Shown here piece after piece: positions 9,086-15,667 of a DNA stretch of 28,619 nucleotides. The position numbers and the translations under genes were made by a program. Origin of the DNA: an uncultured delta proteobacterium. Its GTDB lineage: Bacteria > RBG-13-61-14 > DRUE01. Positions within the stretch are counted from its first letter, which is position 1. Every line of letters begins with the position of its first letter. Location: NCBI GenBank assembly GCA_903930515.1, contig CAIYYW010000234.1, forward strand, positions 1 through 28,619, in the 5' to 3' direction. Under the pieces are notes generated by a model. The model worked only from the letters and a program-made list of their open reading frames with translations, ran no database searches and was not told the DNA's origin.

Positions 9086-9694
9086 ATGAAAAAATATTTC
9101 TTATGGATGTTATTGAGTTTGGTGATGGGGTTGATGGCGGTTAATTCAGCGGATGCCAAAAAGCCCGAGCTGGAGCCTGCGGAGGTTATCGTCGGCCTGG
9201 GCTACGGTCCGGCCAGGAATAAAAAAGGAGAGCCGAGGGACGAACTCAAACGCCGGGTGGACAAAGCGGTTGAGGTTTATAAACAGGGTCTGGCCCCTTA
9301 TATTATTTTCACCGGCGCGGACACCGGGGCCGGATGCGAGGCCGAGGTGATGAAGGAGTTGGCGGTGAAGCAAGGGGTTTTGCCGGACAGGATCATCACC
9401 GAGACCAGGGCGACCGACACCATCACCAACGCTAAATACTCGGTCGAAATCATGAGGAGCAAAGGCTGGAGCAGCGCGATCCTGGTGTCCAACCCCTATC
9501 ATTTGAAGCGCGCCCGGTCCCTCTTTGAAGCCAGCCCCGGGATCAAGGTCCAGACCGCTCCCTGCGCCACTCCGGCCAATCCCTTCTACCATTTATTTGG
9601 CTTCAGCTACGAGGTTTTGGCCCGGGCGCAAAACTTCATTATCAACGGCAACCAAAAAGCGCGGGCGGACGAAAACCCAAAGGACGATCATTAG
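9086..9694 (+). CDS. DUF218/YdcF-family protein with N-terminal signal sequence
   Basis: This 202-residue protein has a Sec signal peptide or anchor (about 1-24, hydrophobic core then ADA). The body matches the YdcF/SanA/ElyC (DUF218) family: a strand IVGLGYG (35-41), RRVDKAVEVYKQG (57-68), IIFTGADTG (73-81), CEAEVMKELAVKQGV, then the NAKYSVEIMRSKGW and LVSNPYHLKRA (133-143) blocks, the last being the best-known family signature. Members act in envelope biology or bind nucleotides, but the biochemical role is mostly unsettled. The start is supported by GGAGGGG (9073-9079) six bases upstream of the ATG. It follows the GT-C-like gene by 20 bases and probably belongs to the same operon, which fits an envelope function. 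Its stop overlaps that of the convergent hydrolase gene. Confidence 0.8.
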   Translation: MKKYFLWMLLSLVMGLMAVNSADAKKPELEPAEVIVGLGYGPARNKKGEPRDELKRRVDKAVEVYKQGLAPYIIFTGADTGAGCEAEVMKELAVKQGVLPDRIITETRATDTITNAKYSVEIMRSKGWSSAILVSNPYHLKRARSLFEASPGIKVQTAPCATPANPFYHLFGFSYEVLARAQNFIINGNQKARADENPKDDH

Positions 9695-10644
9695 CCGCGC
9701 TTGCCCTTGACTTCCCGGTCCAGGAAATCGGCGATCACCGAAAAGGCCTCTTGGGCCGGCCGCGTCAAACTCAGGCTGATAAATCCGTGCTCCGCGTTTT
9801 CCACCGTGTAGAGTTGGGATTTGATCCCGGTCTGGTCCAGCCGCCGCTTGAATTCAAGCGAATCCGGAAGATATTCATCCTTGGCTCCGGCCAGGATCAG
9901 GATGGAAGGGTCTTTGTCCGGAGAGAGATACCGGATCGGAGAAGCCTTTAGGTATCGCTCGGGGAAAAGGGTCTGGGGGCCGCCAAGATAGCTCATCACA
10001 TATTCAATCCCGGCATCCTCCCGCGAATCGAAGCGGGTGAGATCATATACGCCGTAAATCAATACCGCGGCCTTGACCGAGGCCTCCAGGCCCGGCGAAT
10101 TATAGGTCGGCTCAAAGGCCACATAATCATAGGCGAACGCGACCATCGCCGACAGGTTGGCCCCGGCGCTGTCCCCCATCACCGCGACCAGATTGGGATC
10201 GCCCCAATATTTCCGGCCGTGATCCTTGGCCCAGATCACCGCGCCCAAAGCATCGTTGACCTGGGCCGGAAAGGGATGGACCGGGGCGAGCCGGTAATTG
10301 ATGTTGAAGACCAGATACCCTCGTTTGGCCAAGTACCGGCACAACCCCTCATCCATTTCCTTGCTCCCAAAGGACCAGCCCCCGCCGTGGATATTAACGA
10401 TGATCGGATACACCCCCTCAGACCGGGGCCGGAAAGCGTCCAGATACAATCTCTCGCGGCCAACCCTGGCCCAGCGAACATTCCTCCGGACATTGATCCC
10501 GGAACTAATCCCGCTCACCGGCCTCCGGAGTTGGTTGAGGCTTAAGCTCGGCAGACGGGCCCGGTCCGGCATCGGCGGCGCCGCGGCCAAACTGATCAGC
10601 GTCATCAGGATGATCGCCGACCTATTCAATATCCGCTGGTTCAT
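9691..10644 (-). CDS. Exported alpha/beta hydrolase (carboxylesterase/HSL type)
   Basis: This 317-residue protein begins with a short charged stretch and a hydrophobic segment (about 9-22), consistent with a signal peptide or anchor. The catalytic fold carries the oxyanion motif HGGG (86-89), the nucleophile elbow GDSAG (157-161, Ser159), a probable acid in AGAKDEYLP (Asp256) and the catalytic His in AEHGF (His286). The triad order and spacing match the hormone-sensitive-lipase/BD-FAE group, which includes esterases acting on acylated sugars and small esters. The start is supported by GGAGGG five bases upstream. It is divergent from xylB and convergent with the DUF218 gene, so it is probably a single-gene unit. 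In a window rich in glycosidases, a role in deacetylating polysaccharide is attractive, but nothing in the sequence fixes the substrate. Confidence 0.88.
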   Translation of the reverse strand: MNQRILNRSAIILMTLISLAAAPPMPDRARLPSLSLNQLRRPVSGISSGINVRRNVRWARVGRERLYLDAFRPRSEGVYPIIVNIHGGGWSFGSKEMDEGLCRYLAKRGYLVFNINYRLAPVHPFPAQVNDALGAVIWAKDHGRKYWGDPNLVAVMGDSAGANLSAMVAFAYDYVAFEPTYNSPGLEASVKAAVLIYGVYDLTRFDSREDAGIEYVMSYLGGPQTLFPERYLKASPIRYLSPDKDPSILILAGAKDEYLPDSLEFKRRLDQTGIKSQLYTVENAEHGFISLSLTRPAQEAFSVIADFLDREVKGKRG

Positions 10645-10699
10645 TTTTTCCCTCCGCCCTGATTCAATGATCGGGTCGGATTTATTCTTGCGCGAGAAA

Positions 10700-10723
10700 T
10701 TCCAGGCTGACGGATTCCTGGAA
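10700..10723. promoter_or_regulatory. Inverted repeat in the divergent hydrolase/xylB intergenic region
   Basis: TTCCAGG (10700-10706) and CCTGGAA (10717-10723) form perfect 7-base arms with a 10-base spacer. Just downstream, GATACC occurs twice as a direct repeat (10728-10733 and 10737-10742), nine bases apart start to start. The position between two divergent genes and upstream of a sigma70-like promoter for xylB would suit an operator. No regulator gene lies beside it, so this is only a candidate. Confidence 0.3.
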
Positions 10724-10775
10724 AGACGATACCTATGATACCTTTGTTTTCAATAAGGAAAAACCCGCTGGATAT

Positions 10776-10804
10776 TTCCCAACTCCCGCGAGTTTGGATA
10801 TAAT
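10776..10804 (+). promoter_or_regulatory. Sigma70-like promoter for xylB
   Basis: A perfect -10 hexamer TATAAT (10799-10804) is preceded, across a 17-base spacer, by TTCCCA (10776-10781), which matches four of six positions of the -35 consensus. Transcription would begin near 10811. That lies downstream of the ATG at 10808, which argues against that in-frame start and for the ATG at 10883. Confidence 0.6.
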
Positions 10805-10882
10805 TCTATGGCGGTTCCGGACCGGGAAAGTGAAAATGGGAACCGGGGTATTTATTCCCCTGTTAGAAGGAGCAAGCGCGCG

Positions 10883-12388
10883 ATGAATTATGTGATGGGA
10901 ATTGATGTGGGCACCAGCGGATTAAAAGCGCTGGTGGTGGACGGGCAGGGCAGGGGCATAGCTTCGGCTTTGGTGGAATACGGGATGGATACCCTTAAGC
11001 CGGGATGGGCGGAGCAGGACCCGGAGCAATGGTGGGATGCCCTGGTCAAAGCGATGCGGAAACTCAAATCTACAGTCCCGGACCTGGCTCATTCCCTCTC
11101 CGGGATCGGACTCACCGGTCAGATGCACAGCTCGGTTTTCCTTGATCAAAAATTCCGGGTGATCCGGCCGGCCATCCTCTGGTGCGACCAGAGAACGGCC
11201 AAAGAATGCGAACAGCTCTATCAAAAGATCGGCTTTGACCGGCTGGTCAGGCTGACCCTGAACCGCGCCCTGACCGGCTTCACCCTTCCGAAACTGCTCT
11301 GGCTTAGGAACCGGGAGCCGGGACATTACAAAAAGACCCGGCATCTTTTGGTGTGCAAGGACTACCTCCGGTTCCGTCTGACCAATGAGCTTGCCACCGA
11401 GGTCTCGGACGCGAGCGGGACTTTGATCTTTGATGTCCGGAACCGGCGCTGGAGCGATCAGTTGATTTCGGAACTGGAGATATATCCGGGGATTCTGCCC
11501 AAATGTTATGAGTCGCCCGAAATCACCGGCGAGCTGACCAGGGAGGCCGCATCTCTGCTGGGACTGAAGCCGGGCGTCCCGGTGGTGGGCGGGGCCGGAG
11601 ACCAGGCAGCCGGCGCGGTCGGGAACGGGATTGTGGAGGAAGGGGCGGTCCTGATTTCAATCGGGACCAGCGGGGTGGTTTTTGCCGCGCATAAAAAACC
11701 GCTGATTGACAAGCAGGCCCGGCTCCATTCCTTCTGCCACGCGGTTCCGGGGCTTTGGCATTCAATGGGGGTGATGCTGAGCGCGGGCGGATCGCTCCGG
11801 TGGCTGCGGGAGGTTTTGCGGGAAGCCGACCCGAAAATGGATTACCCGGAGATGACTGCACTCGCCGAGCAAGTTCCGGCTGGAGCCGATGGTCTTTATT
11901 TCCTGCCTTATCTTACCGGCGAGCGCACCCCGCATTTTGATCCGTATGCGCGCGGGGTGTGGTTCGGTCTTTCGCTCAAACATTCGCTCGGGCATCTGGT
12001 CCGGGCGGTGATGGAAGGGGTCAGCTTCGGCCTGAAAGACTCGGTGGAGGTTATGAAGAAGAGCGGGTTCCGGATCAGTAAATTTTATCTTTCCGGCGGA
12101 GGGGCCAAAAGCCAAGCCTGGGCGCAATTGCTGGCGGATTTGCTGGAGGAGCAAATATACCGGCTGAAGGTTGATGAAGGGCCGAGCTTCGGGGCCGCGC
12201 TCCTGGCAATGGTGGGCACGGGAAGATTTAAAGAGGTAAGGGCCGCGGCCAAAGCGACCCTGAATTTGAAAGACCGCTTTGAGCCGGATCCCAAAACCGG
12301 CGAAACCTACCGGCGTCTCTATCGCAACTGGCAGACCCTGTATCCGGAATTTGCCGGGAAGTTCCGGGAATTGGGGTCAAGGCTTTAG
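10883..12388 (+). CDS. xylB: Xylulokinase
   Basis: This cytoplasmic FGGY-family kinase phosphorylates D-xylulose with ATP to give xylulose 5-phosphate for the pentose phosphate pathway. The 501-residue product is close to the E. coli enzyme in length and matches it along its full length from memory: nucleotide-fold GIDVGTSGLK (6-15), WSEQDPEQWW-like block (42-51), GQMH (79-82), RPAILWCDQR (95-104), GGAGDQAAGAVG (236-247) with catalytic-base candidate Asp240, IGTSGVVF, SFCHA, LPYLTGERTPH (341-351) and LSGGGAKS (403-410). A longer in-frame ORF begins at 10808, but AGAAGGAG (10865-10872) and the upstream promoter support ATG 10883. No xylose isomerase or xylose transporter is in the window. The nearest sugar-related gene is the MCP-XylF fusion beyond csrA. 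A closely related FGGY kinase for another ketopentose is possible but less likely. Confidence 0.93.
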   Translation: MNYVMGIDVGTSGLKALVVDGQGRGIASALVEYGMDTLKPGWAEQDPEQWWDALVKAMRKLKSTVPDLAHSLSGIGLTGQMHSSVFLDQKFRVIRPAILWCDQRTAKECEQLYQKIGFDRLVRLTLNRALTGFTLPKLLWLRNREPGHYKKTRHLLVCKDYLRFRLTNELATEVSDASGTLIFDVRNRRWSDQLISELEIYPGILPKCYESPEITGELTREAASLLGLKPGVPVVGGAGDQAAGAVGNGIVEEGAVLISIGTSGVVFAAHKKPLIDKQARLHSFCHAVPGLWHSMGVMLSAGGSLRWLREVLREADPKMDYPEMTALAEQVPAGADGLYFLPYLTGERTPHFDPYARGVWFGLSLKHSLGHLVRAVMEGVSFGLKDSVEVMKKSGFRISKFYLSGGGAKSQAWAQLLADLLEEQIYRLKVDEGPSFGAALLAMVGTGRFKEVRAAAKATLNLKDRFEPDPKTGETYRRLYRNWQTLYPEFAGKFRELGSRL

Positions 12389-12510
12389 GGTCGGTTGCCC
12401 AAATAGTCCTGAACCTTCATCCGCCACAACCCGCGCCGTTGATCCGGCAGCAGGGCCTCAATCCCTGCCCCCAATTCGTTTGCCACTAATTTTTTGGCTC
12501 CCGCATCCAA
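12385..12510 (-). pseudogene. Possible remnant of a minus-strand gene (41 codons)
   Basis: Between xylB and csrA the minus strand holds a 41-codon frame from TTG 12510 to a TAA at 12387-12385, directly preceded in frame by TAA and TAG. Its peptide (containing LVANELGAGIEALLPDQ and RMKVQDYLGNRP) and codon choice look coding-like, but I recognise no family. There is no Shine-Dalgarno sequence and no ATG start. Its stop overlaps the xylB stop as TTTAG, the same arrangement seen at genuine convergent gene ends in this window. It may be the surviving C-terminal end of a deleted gene, or chance. Confidence 0.25.
12450..12468 (+). terminator. Weak hairpin downstream of xylB
   Basis: GCAGGG (12450-12455) and CCCTGC (12463-12468) form a 6-base stem with a 7-base loop. 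A run of six T residues (12490-12495) begins 21 bases after the stem, too far for a textbook intrinsic terminator. It could slow or end xylB transcription, but it also lies inside the possible gene remnant on the other strand. Confidence 0.2.
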
Positions 12511-12529
12511 CTATTAGAGGGCTGCAGCA

Positions 12530-12573
12530 TTGATAGGGAATCAACGGGCATAGTCAAGAAAGGAGCGGAAGGA
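12530..12573 (+). promoter_or_regulatory. csrA leader with GGA-loop hairpin and GGA motifs over the start: candidate CsrA autoregulatory sites
   Basis: TTGAT (12530-12534) and ATCAA (12540-12544) pair around a 5-base loop AGGGA containing GGA. Three more GGA motifs follow at 12562-12564, 12567-12569 and 12571-12573. They cover the Shine-Dalgarno AAGGAG and run into the start codon as AAGGATG, which matches the core of the known CsrA consensus (A-R-GGA-T-G). CsrA prefers GGA in short hairpin loops and often binds two or more sites across the ribosome site of its target. Shine-Dalgarno sequences contain GGA by nature, so the hairpin and the AAGGATG start are the informative parts. Confidence 0.45.
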
Positions 12574-12758
12574 TGCTGGTATTAAGCAGGAAACTGGGAG
12601 AGAAGATTGTGATTGGGAACAGCATTGTGATCACGGTTAATCGTCTGGAGTATAACCAGGTCAGCCTGGGGATCAGCGCTCCGATTGAGGTTCCGATCGT
12701 GCGGATGGAATTGCTGGATCGGGACCGGGAGAAAAACCGGGTCCATCTCGTCCGTTAA
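12573..12758 (+). CDS. csrA: Carbon storage regulator CsrA
   Basis: This 61-residue RNA-binding post-transcriptional regulator normally acts as a homodimer that binds GGA motifs near ribosome sites and controls carbon flux, motility and biofilm state. The sequence follows the family from end to end: MLVLSRKLGEKI at the N-terminus with Leu4 and Arg6, VNRLEYNQVSLGISAP in the middle, and EVPIVR with Arg44, matching the two RNA-contact regions of the E. coli protein (around Leu4 and Arg44). The length is also normal. AAGGAG at 12560-12565 precedes the ATG by seven bases. The usual flagellar partner fliW and flagellin genes are absent here. It stands alone after xylB, 184 bases downstream, and its TAA overlaps the stop of the convergent MCP-XylF gene. 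Confidence 0.97.
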   Translation: MLVLSRKLGEKIVIGNSIVITVNRLEYNQVSLGISAPIEVPIVRMELLDRDREKNRVHLVR

Positions 12759-15403
12759 GAAGGGTATAATTCTTTTTCGGAATGGAACCCGTCCGCCACG
12801 ATCACTTCCCGCATATTTTGAGCGTCCACCTGGATCGGATTGAGCAGGATGGAAGGCGCCTCGGCCTTGCCGTTATAAACCAGTTGGTCCGCGCCCGGTA
12901 TTTTCTGGCCCTTGAGCATCAGCACCAAAGCTTCCGCGGCCCGGGTGGCCTGGAGCCGGACCGGCATATAAATGGTCATGGTTTGTTCGCCCTTCACGAT
13001 CCTCTTGCAGGCGTCCAATTCCGCGTCCATCCCGGTGAGCAAAACCTTGCCGGTCAGTCCGAATTCCTTGAGCGCCTTGGCCGCTCCTCCCGCGGTGCCG
13101 TCATTGCTGGCAATGATCGCGTCCGGTTTTTTTCCCTGCGCTAAAAGTTTCTTGATGATCTGATAGGCCTGTTCCGGGGACCAGTCCGGGGTCCAGCTTT
13201 CGCCGATCAGATTGACCCGGCCGCTGCGTAAGAACGGTTCCAGGGCCGCGCGTTGCCCCTCTTTCAACCGGATGGAATTGCTGTCCACTTCCGAACCCAG
13301 GAGCAGGAAATAATTTCCTTCGGGCTTCCGCTTCAGGCAATACTCCGCCATCCATCTCCCGATCTGCACCCCGTCATACGCCACGAATAAATCCAGATCG
13401 CAGTTCCGGATCAGGCGGTCATAAGCGATCACCCGGACCCCTGACCGATGCGCCAGGTCCACCACATGCGCCATCCGTTCCGCGTCCACCGCCACCACGA
13501 TCAAGCCCTGCGCGCCCTGTCCGAGTATTTGCTCCGCTTGGCTCACCTGCAGTTCCGCGTCCCCGGCTGCCACGCTTTCCAAAACCTGCGCCCCCAGCCG
13601 CTCGCAGCGCTTGAGCAGGATTTCCCGCTCCCGCCTCCATCGCTCCTCTCGGAGGTTGTCGAGCACGACTCCGACTTTCATCCGCTTCTTGAGTTCGGGC
13701 AGTTCAAACCCTTTAAGCTCTCCGTCCAGGATCAGCGACTGGTCCAGCACGCTCACCGCGGTGTTCTCCACATTTTCCACACTGATCGCGATCAGATCGG
13801 AGGCCCTCCGCACCAGGCCCATCGCCTTGAGGATCTCGGAACTGGCCCGGCTTTGATCCTCGGTGGCCTGCCGGATCACTTCCACCGACGCGGTCAACTC
13901 CTCCATCGCCTTGGATACCCGCTTACTGCTTTCGGCCTGCTCTTTGGACGCGATCTTGACCCGCTCGGTCAGGTCCCGCATTTTTTCCGCGCGCTCCTTT
14001 AGGTATGTGCTGGAGTCTTCCTGCTCCCGCATCGCGGTCTTGATCAACTGGGTCCGCTCGTCAACTTCCGAGCTGGATTGATAGACCTGGTTGGCCAGGC
14101 CCGCCTGCTCCTCGGTGGCTTGCGCGATCTGGCCGGAAAACTTGGCCGCGTTTTGCATCCCTTCCAGAACCTCGTCAATCGCCCCCCGTGCTTCGCTGCT
14201 CAGGCGGGTTCCCTCCCGAGCCCGCTCGTAGGCCTGGGAAATGGCGTTCTGGGAGGACTTCACCGCTTTTCGGGTCCGGTTGATCAGGCCCTCAATCTGC
14301 TTGGTGCTCTCGCTGGTCCTTCTCGCCAAATCCTTGATCTCGGTCGCCACCACCATAAATCCGCGGCCATGCTCTCCGGCCTTGGCCGCCATAATGGAAG
14401 CGTTGAGGGAGAGGAGATGGGTCTCGGAGGCGATGTCATTGATCACGGTGATGATCTCGCCGATGGCCTGAGATTGTTCCGTCAACTGCTCCATCATCTT
14501 GAAGGACTGGTTCACCGCGGACTCAATCTTCTCCATCCCTTTGGCCCAGCCGCTGATCAATTCCGAGGCCTTGGCGCCTTGCTCCCGCGCCGAGGCGGAG
14601 ATCCGGGCGGATTCCTCGGCCCGCTTCCGGTTCTGCTGGGTGGCCTGGTCAATCTCGCGCATGGAACTGGAGGTCTGAGTGGACGCGCTGGACAGGCTCT
14701 CGGTGGCCTGGGCCACGCTCTTGGTGTTTGCGGCCATCTCGGAAATGGCGGTGACCAAATCCCGGACCAACCCGGCCAGCTCGTTGGTCATCTCGGACAC
14801 CATCTGGATGTTGGCCGTCATCTGGTAGCCGGCGCTTGAGGTTTCCTGGCTCAATCCCTTCAACTCGTCCACATTGTTATGAATCTGGTGGATCCCCTGG
14901 TCAATCCGGGAAAGGCTCTCCCCGGTCTCTTCCACCGAGGCCACCTGGGTCGCGGAGCCGCGCGCCAGCTTCTCGCTCTGGTCAATTATTTCGCGGGAAA
15001 GGCTGCGGAGGTCGTCGGTCAGACGGTGGGTCTGGCCCAGCACACTGGTGATATTATTGTGGAATTCTTCCAGCGGAACCTCCAGCCGGGTCCGCCCTTT
15101 TTCCATGGTAAAATTCTTCGGGTCCTGGTTAAGCCGGCCCTGGCTCGCGAGCCGGATATATTTCTCCAACTGGTTCCCGCTCCGCTGATCCAGCAAATAT
15201 ACTCCTCCCGCCACACTATCAACCACGCTGATCAGGATCTGGATCAGGAGGGAAAGCAACAGACTCAGCCCGGCCAGTCCGGCCAGGCTTTTGCCGGTAA
15301 AAGCGATCCCGGCGACCTTGAACAAAATCAGGCCGGAGCCGAATAATAATAATGCCACCAAGGCCAGGAGCGCCAGGACTGTTTTCAGCTTGACCCCGTT
15401 CAT
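12755..15403 (-). CDS. Chemoreceptor-like signalling protein fused to a C-terminal XylF-type sugar-binding domain
   Basis: This 882-residue protein joins two modules normally found in separate proteins. Two membrane helices (about 8-33 and 39-61) are separated by a very short loop, so there is no periplasmic sensor. A HAMP-like stretch (about 75-130) and a long helical methyl-accepting domain (about 140-560) follow, with hairpin tip NDIASETHLLSLNASI and AGEHGRGF (322-349). Residues about 575-876 align with E. coli XylF nearly from end to end: LREERW, AYDRLI (660-665), GNYFLLLGSEVD, ASNDGTAGG (765-773), GMDAEL, QTMTIY and DGFHSEKEL. No hydrophobic segment separates the modules, and Lys5/Lys7 before TM1 suggest both ends are inside, so the sugar domain should be cytoplasmic. 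Most pocket motifs persist, but the Lys of the XylF YKP motif is Met813. GGGAG directly precedes the ATG. No CheA or CheW gene is nearby. Confidence 0.9.
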   Translation of the reverse strand: MNGVKLKTVLALLALVALLLFGSGLILFKVAGIAFTGKSLAGLAGLSLLLSLLIQILISVVDSVAGGVYLLDQRSGNQLEKYIRLASQGRLNQDPKNFTMEKGRTRLEVPLEEFHNNITSVLGQTHRLTDDLRSLSREIIDQSEKLARGSATQVASVEETGESLSRIDQGIHQIHNNVDELKGLSQETSSAGYQMTANIQMVSEMTNELAGLVRDLVTAISEMAANTKSVAQATESLSSASTQTSSSMREIDQATQQNRKRAEESARISASAREQGAKASELISGWAKGMEKIESAVNQSFKMMEQLTEQSQAIGEIITVINDIASETHLLSLNASIMAAKAGEHGRGFMVVATEIKDLARRTSESTKQIEGLINRTRKAVKSSQNAISQAYERAREGTRLSSEARGAIDEVLEGMQNAAKFSGQIAQATEEQAGLANQVYQSSSEVDERTQLIKTAMREQEDSSTYLKERAEKMRDLTERVKIASKEQAESSKRVSKAMEELTASVEVIRQATEDQSRASSEILKAMGLVRRASDLIAISVENVENTAVSVLDQSLILDGELKGFELPELKKRMKVGVVLDNLREERWRREREILLKRCERLGAQVLESVAAGDAELQVSQAEQILGQGAQGLIVVAVDAERMAHVVDLAHRSGVRVIAYDRLIRNCDLDLFVAYDGVQIGRWMAEYCLKRKPEGNYFLLLGSEVDSNSIRLKEGQRAALEPFLRSGRVNLIGESWTPDWSPEQAYQIIKKLLAQGKKPDAIIASNDGTAGGAAKALKEFGLTGKVLLTGMDAELDACKRIVKGEQTMTIYMPVRLQATRAAEALVLMLKGQKIPGADQLVYNGKAEAPSILLNPIQVDAQNMREVIVADGFHSEKELYPS

Positions 15404-15464
15404 CTCCCAACCAACCCAAACCCTGCTTTTAATTCCTGGTTCAATCCTTTCCCTTGATTTAAAT

Positions 15465-15494
15465 AGTATAACCCAGCGCCCGGATAATTGATAA
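15465..15494 (-). promoter_or_regulatory. Sigma70-like promoter for the MCP-XylF gene
   Basis: On the minus strand TATACT (15470-15465, five of six to the -10 consensus) lies 18 bases downstream of TTATCA (15494-15489, four of six to the -35 consensus). The start of transcription would be near 15458, giving a leader of about 55 bases. The gene therefore looks separately transcribed from the glycosidase operon upstream. Confidence 0.5.
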
Positions 15495-15596
15495 TGAGAT
15501 CCGCCTTCCTTACGCTCAAGCCCGCGCTGACCCGGTCATTTACACTTAACATTCCCGATCCATTCCACATAACCGGACAGGGGAGCGGAAGACACC

Positions 15597-15608
15597 TTTT
15601 TATAAAAA
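15597..15608. repeat. 12-base perfect AT palindrome in the gap between glycosidase and MCP-XylF genes
   Basis: TTTTTATAAAAA is a perfect palindrome inside the 264-base gap 15404-15667. It lies about 60 bases past the stop of the Tat glycosidase gene and about 100 bases upstream of the MCP-XylF promoter. It could be an AT-rich protein-binding site or part of a transcription stop. Apart from this and the promoter I see no convincing gene in the gap. Confidence 0.3.
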
Positions 15609-15667
15609 CGCGCGAACCTTGGGCGCAAGAGCTGGCCGGGAGGGACCCCTGTTTTACCGTTAACCGC

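Noticed and set aside
10808-10882. 25-residue N-terminal extension of xylulokinase
   Set aside because: The -10 TATAAT ends at 10804, so transcription would start after this ATG. A good ribosome site precedes the ATG at 10883, which gives the family-standard N-terminus.
12775-12780. Idea that the MCP-XylF protein is two genes joined by a frameshift
   Set aside because: The frame is continuous for 882 codons, no stop or ribosome site lies at the join (about residue 565), and the XylF part has no signal peptide of its own. A true fusion is more likely.
15400-15570. 56-codon minus-strand frame ending in an ATGA overlap with the MCP-XylF start
   Set aside because: The overlap is suggestive of coupling, but the frame runs through the AT-rich promoter of the fusion gene, lacks a ribosome site and resembles no family. 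Chance is more likely.
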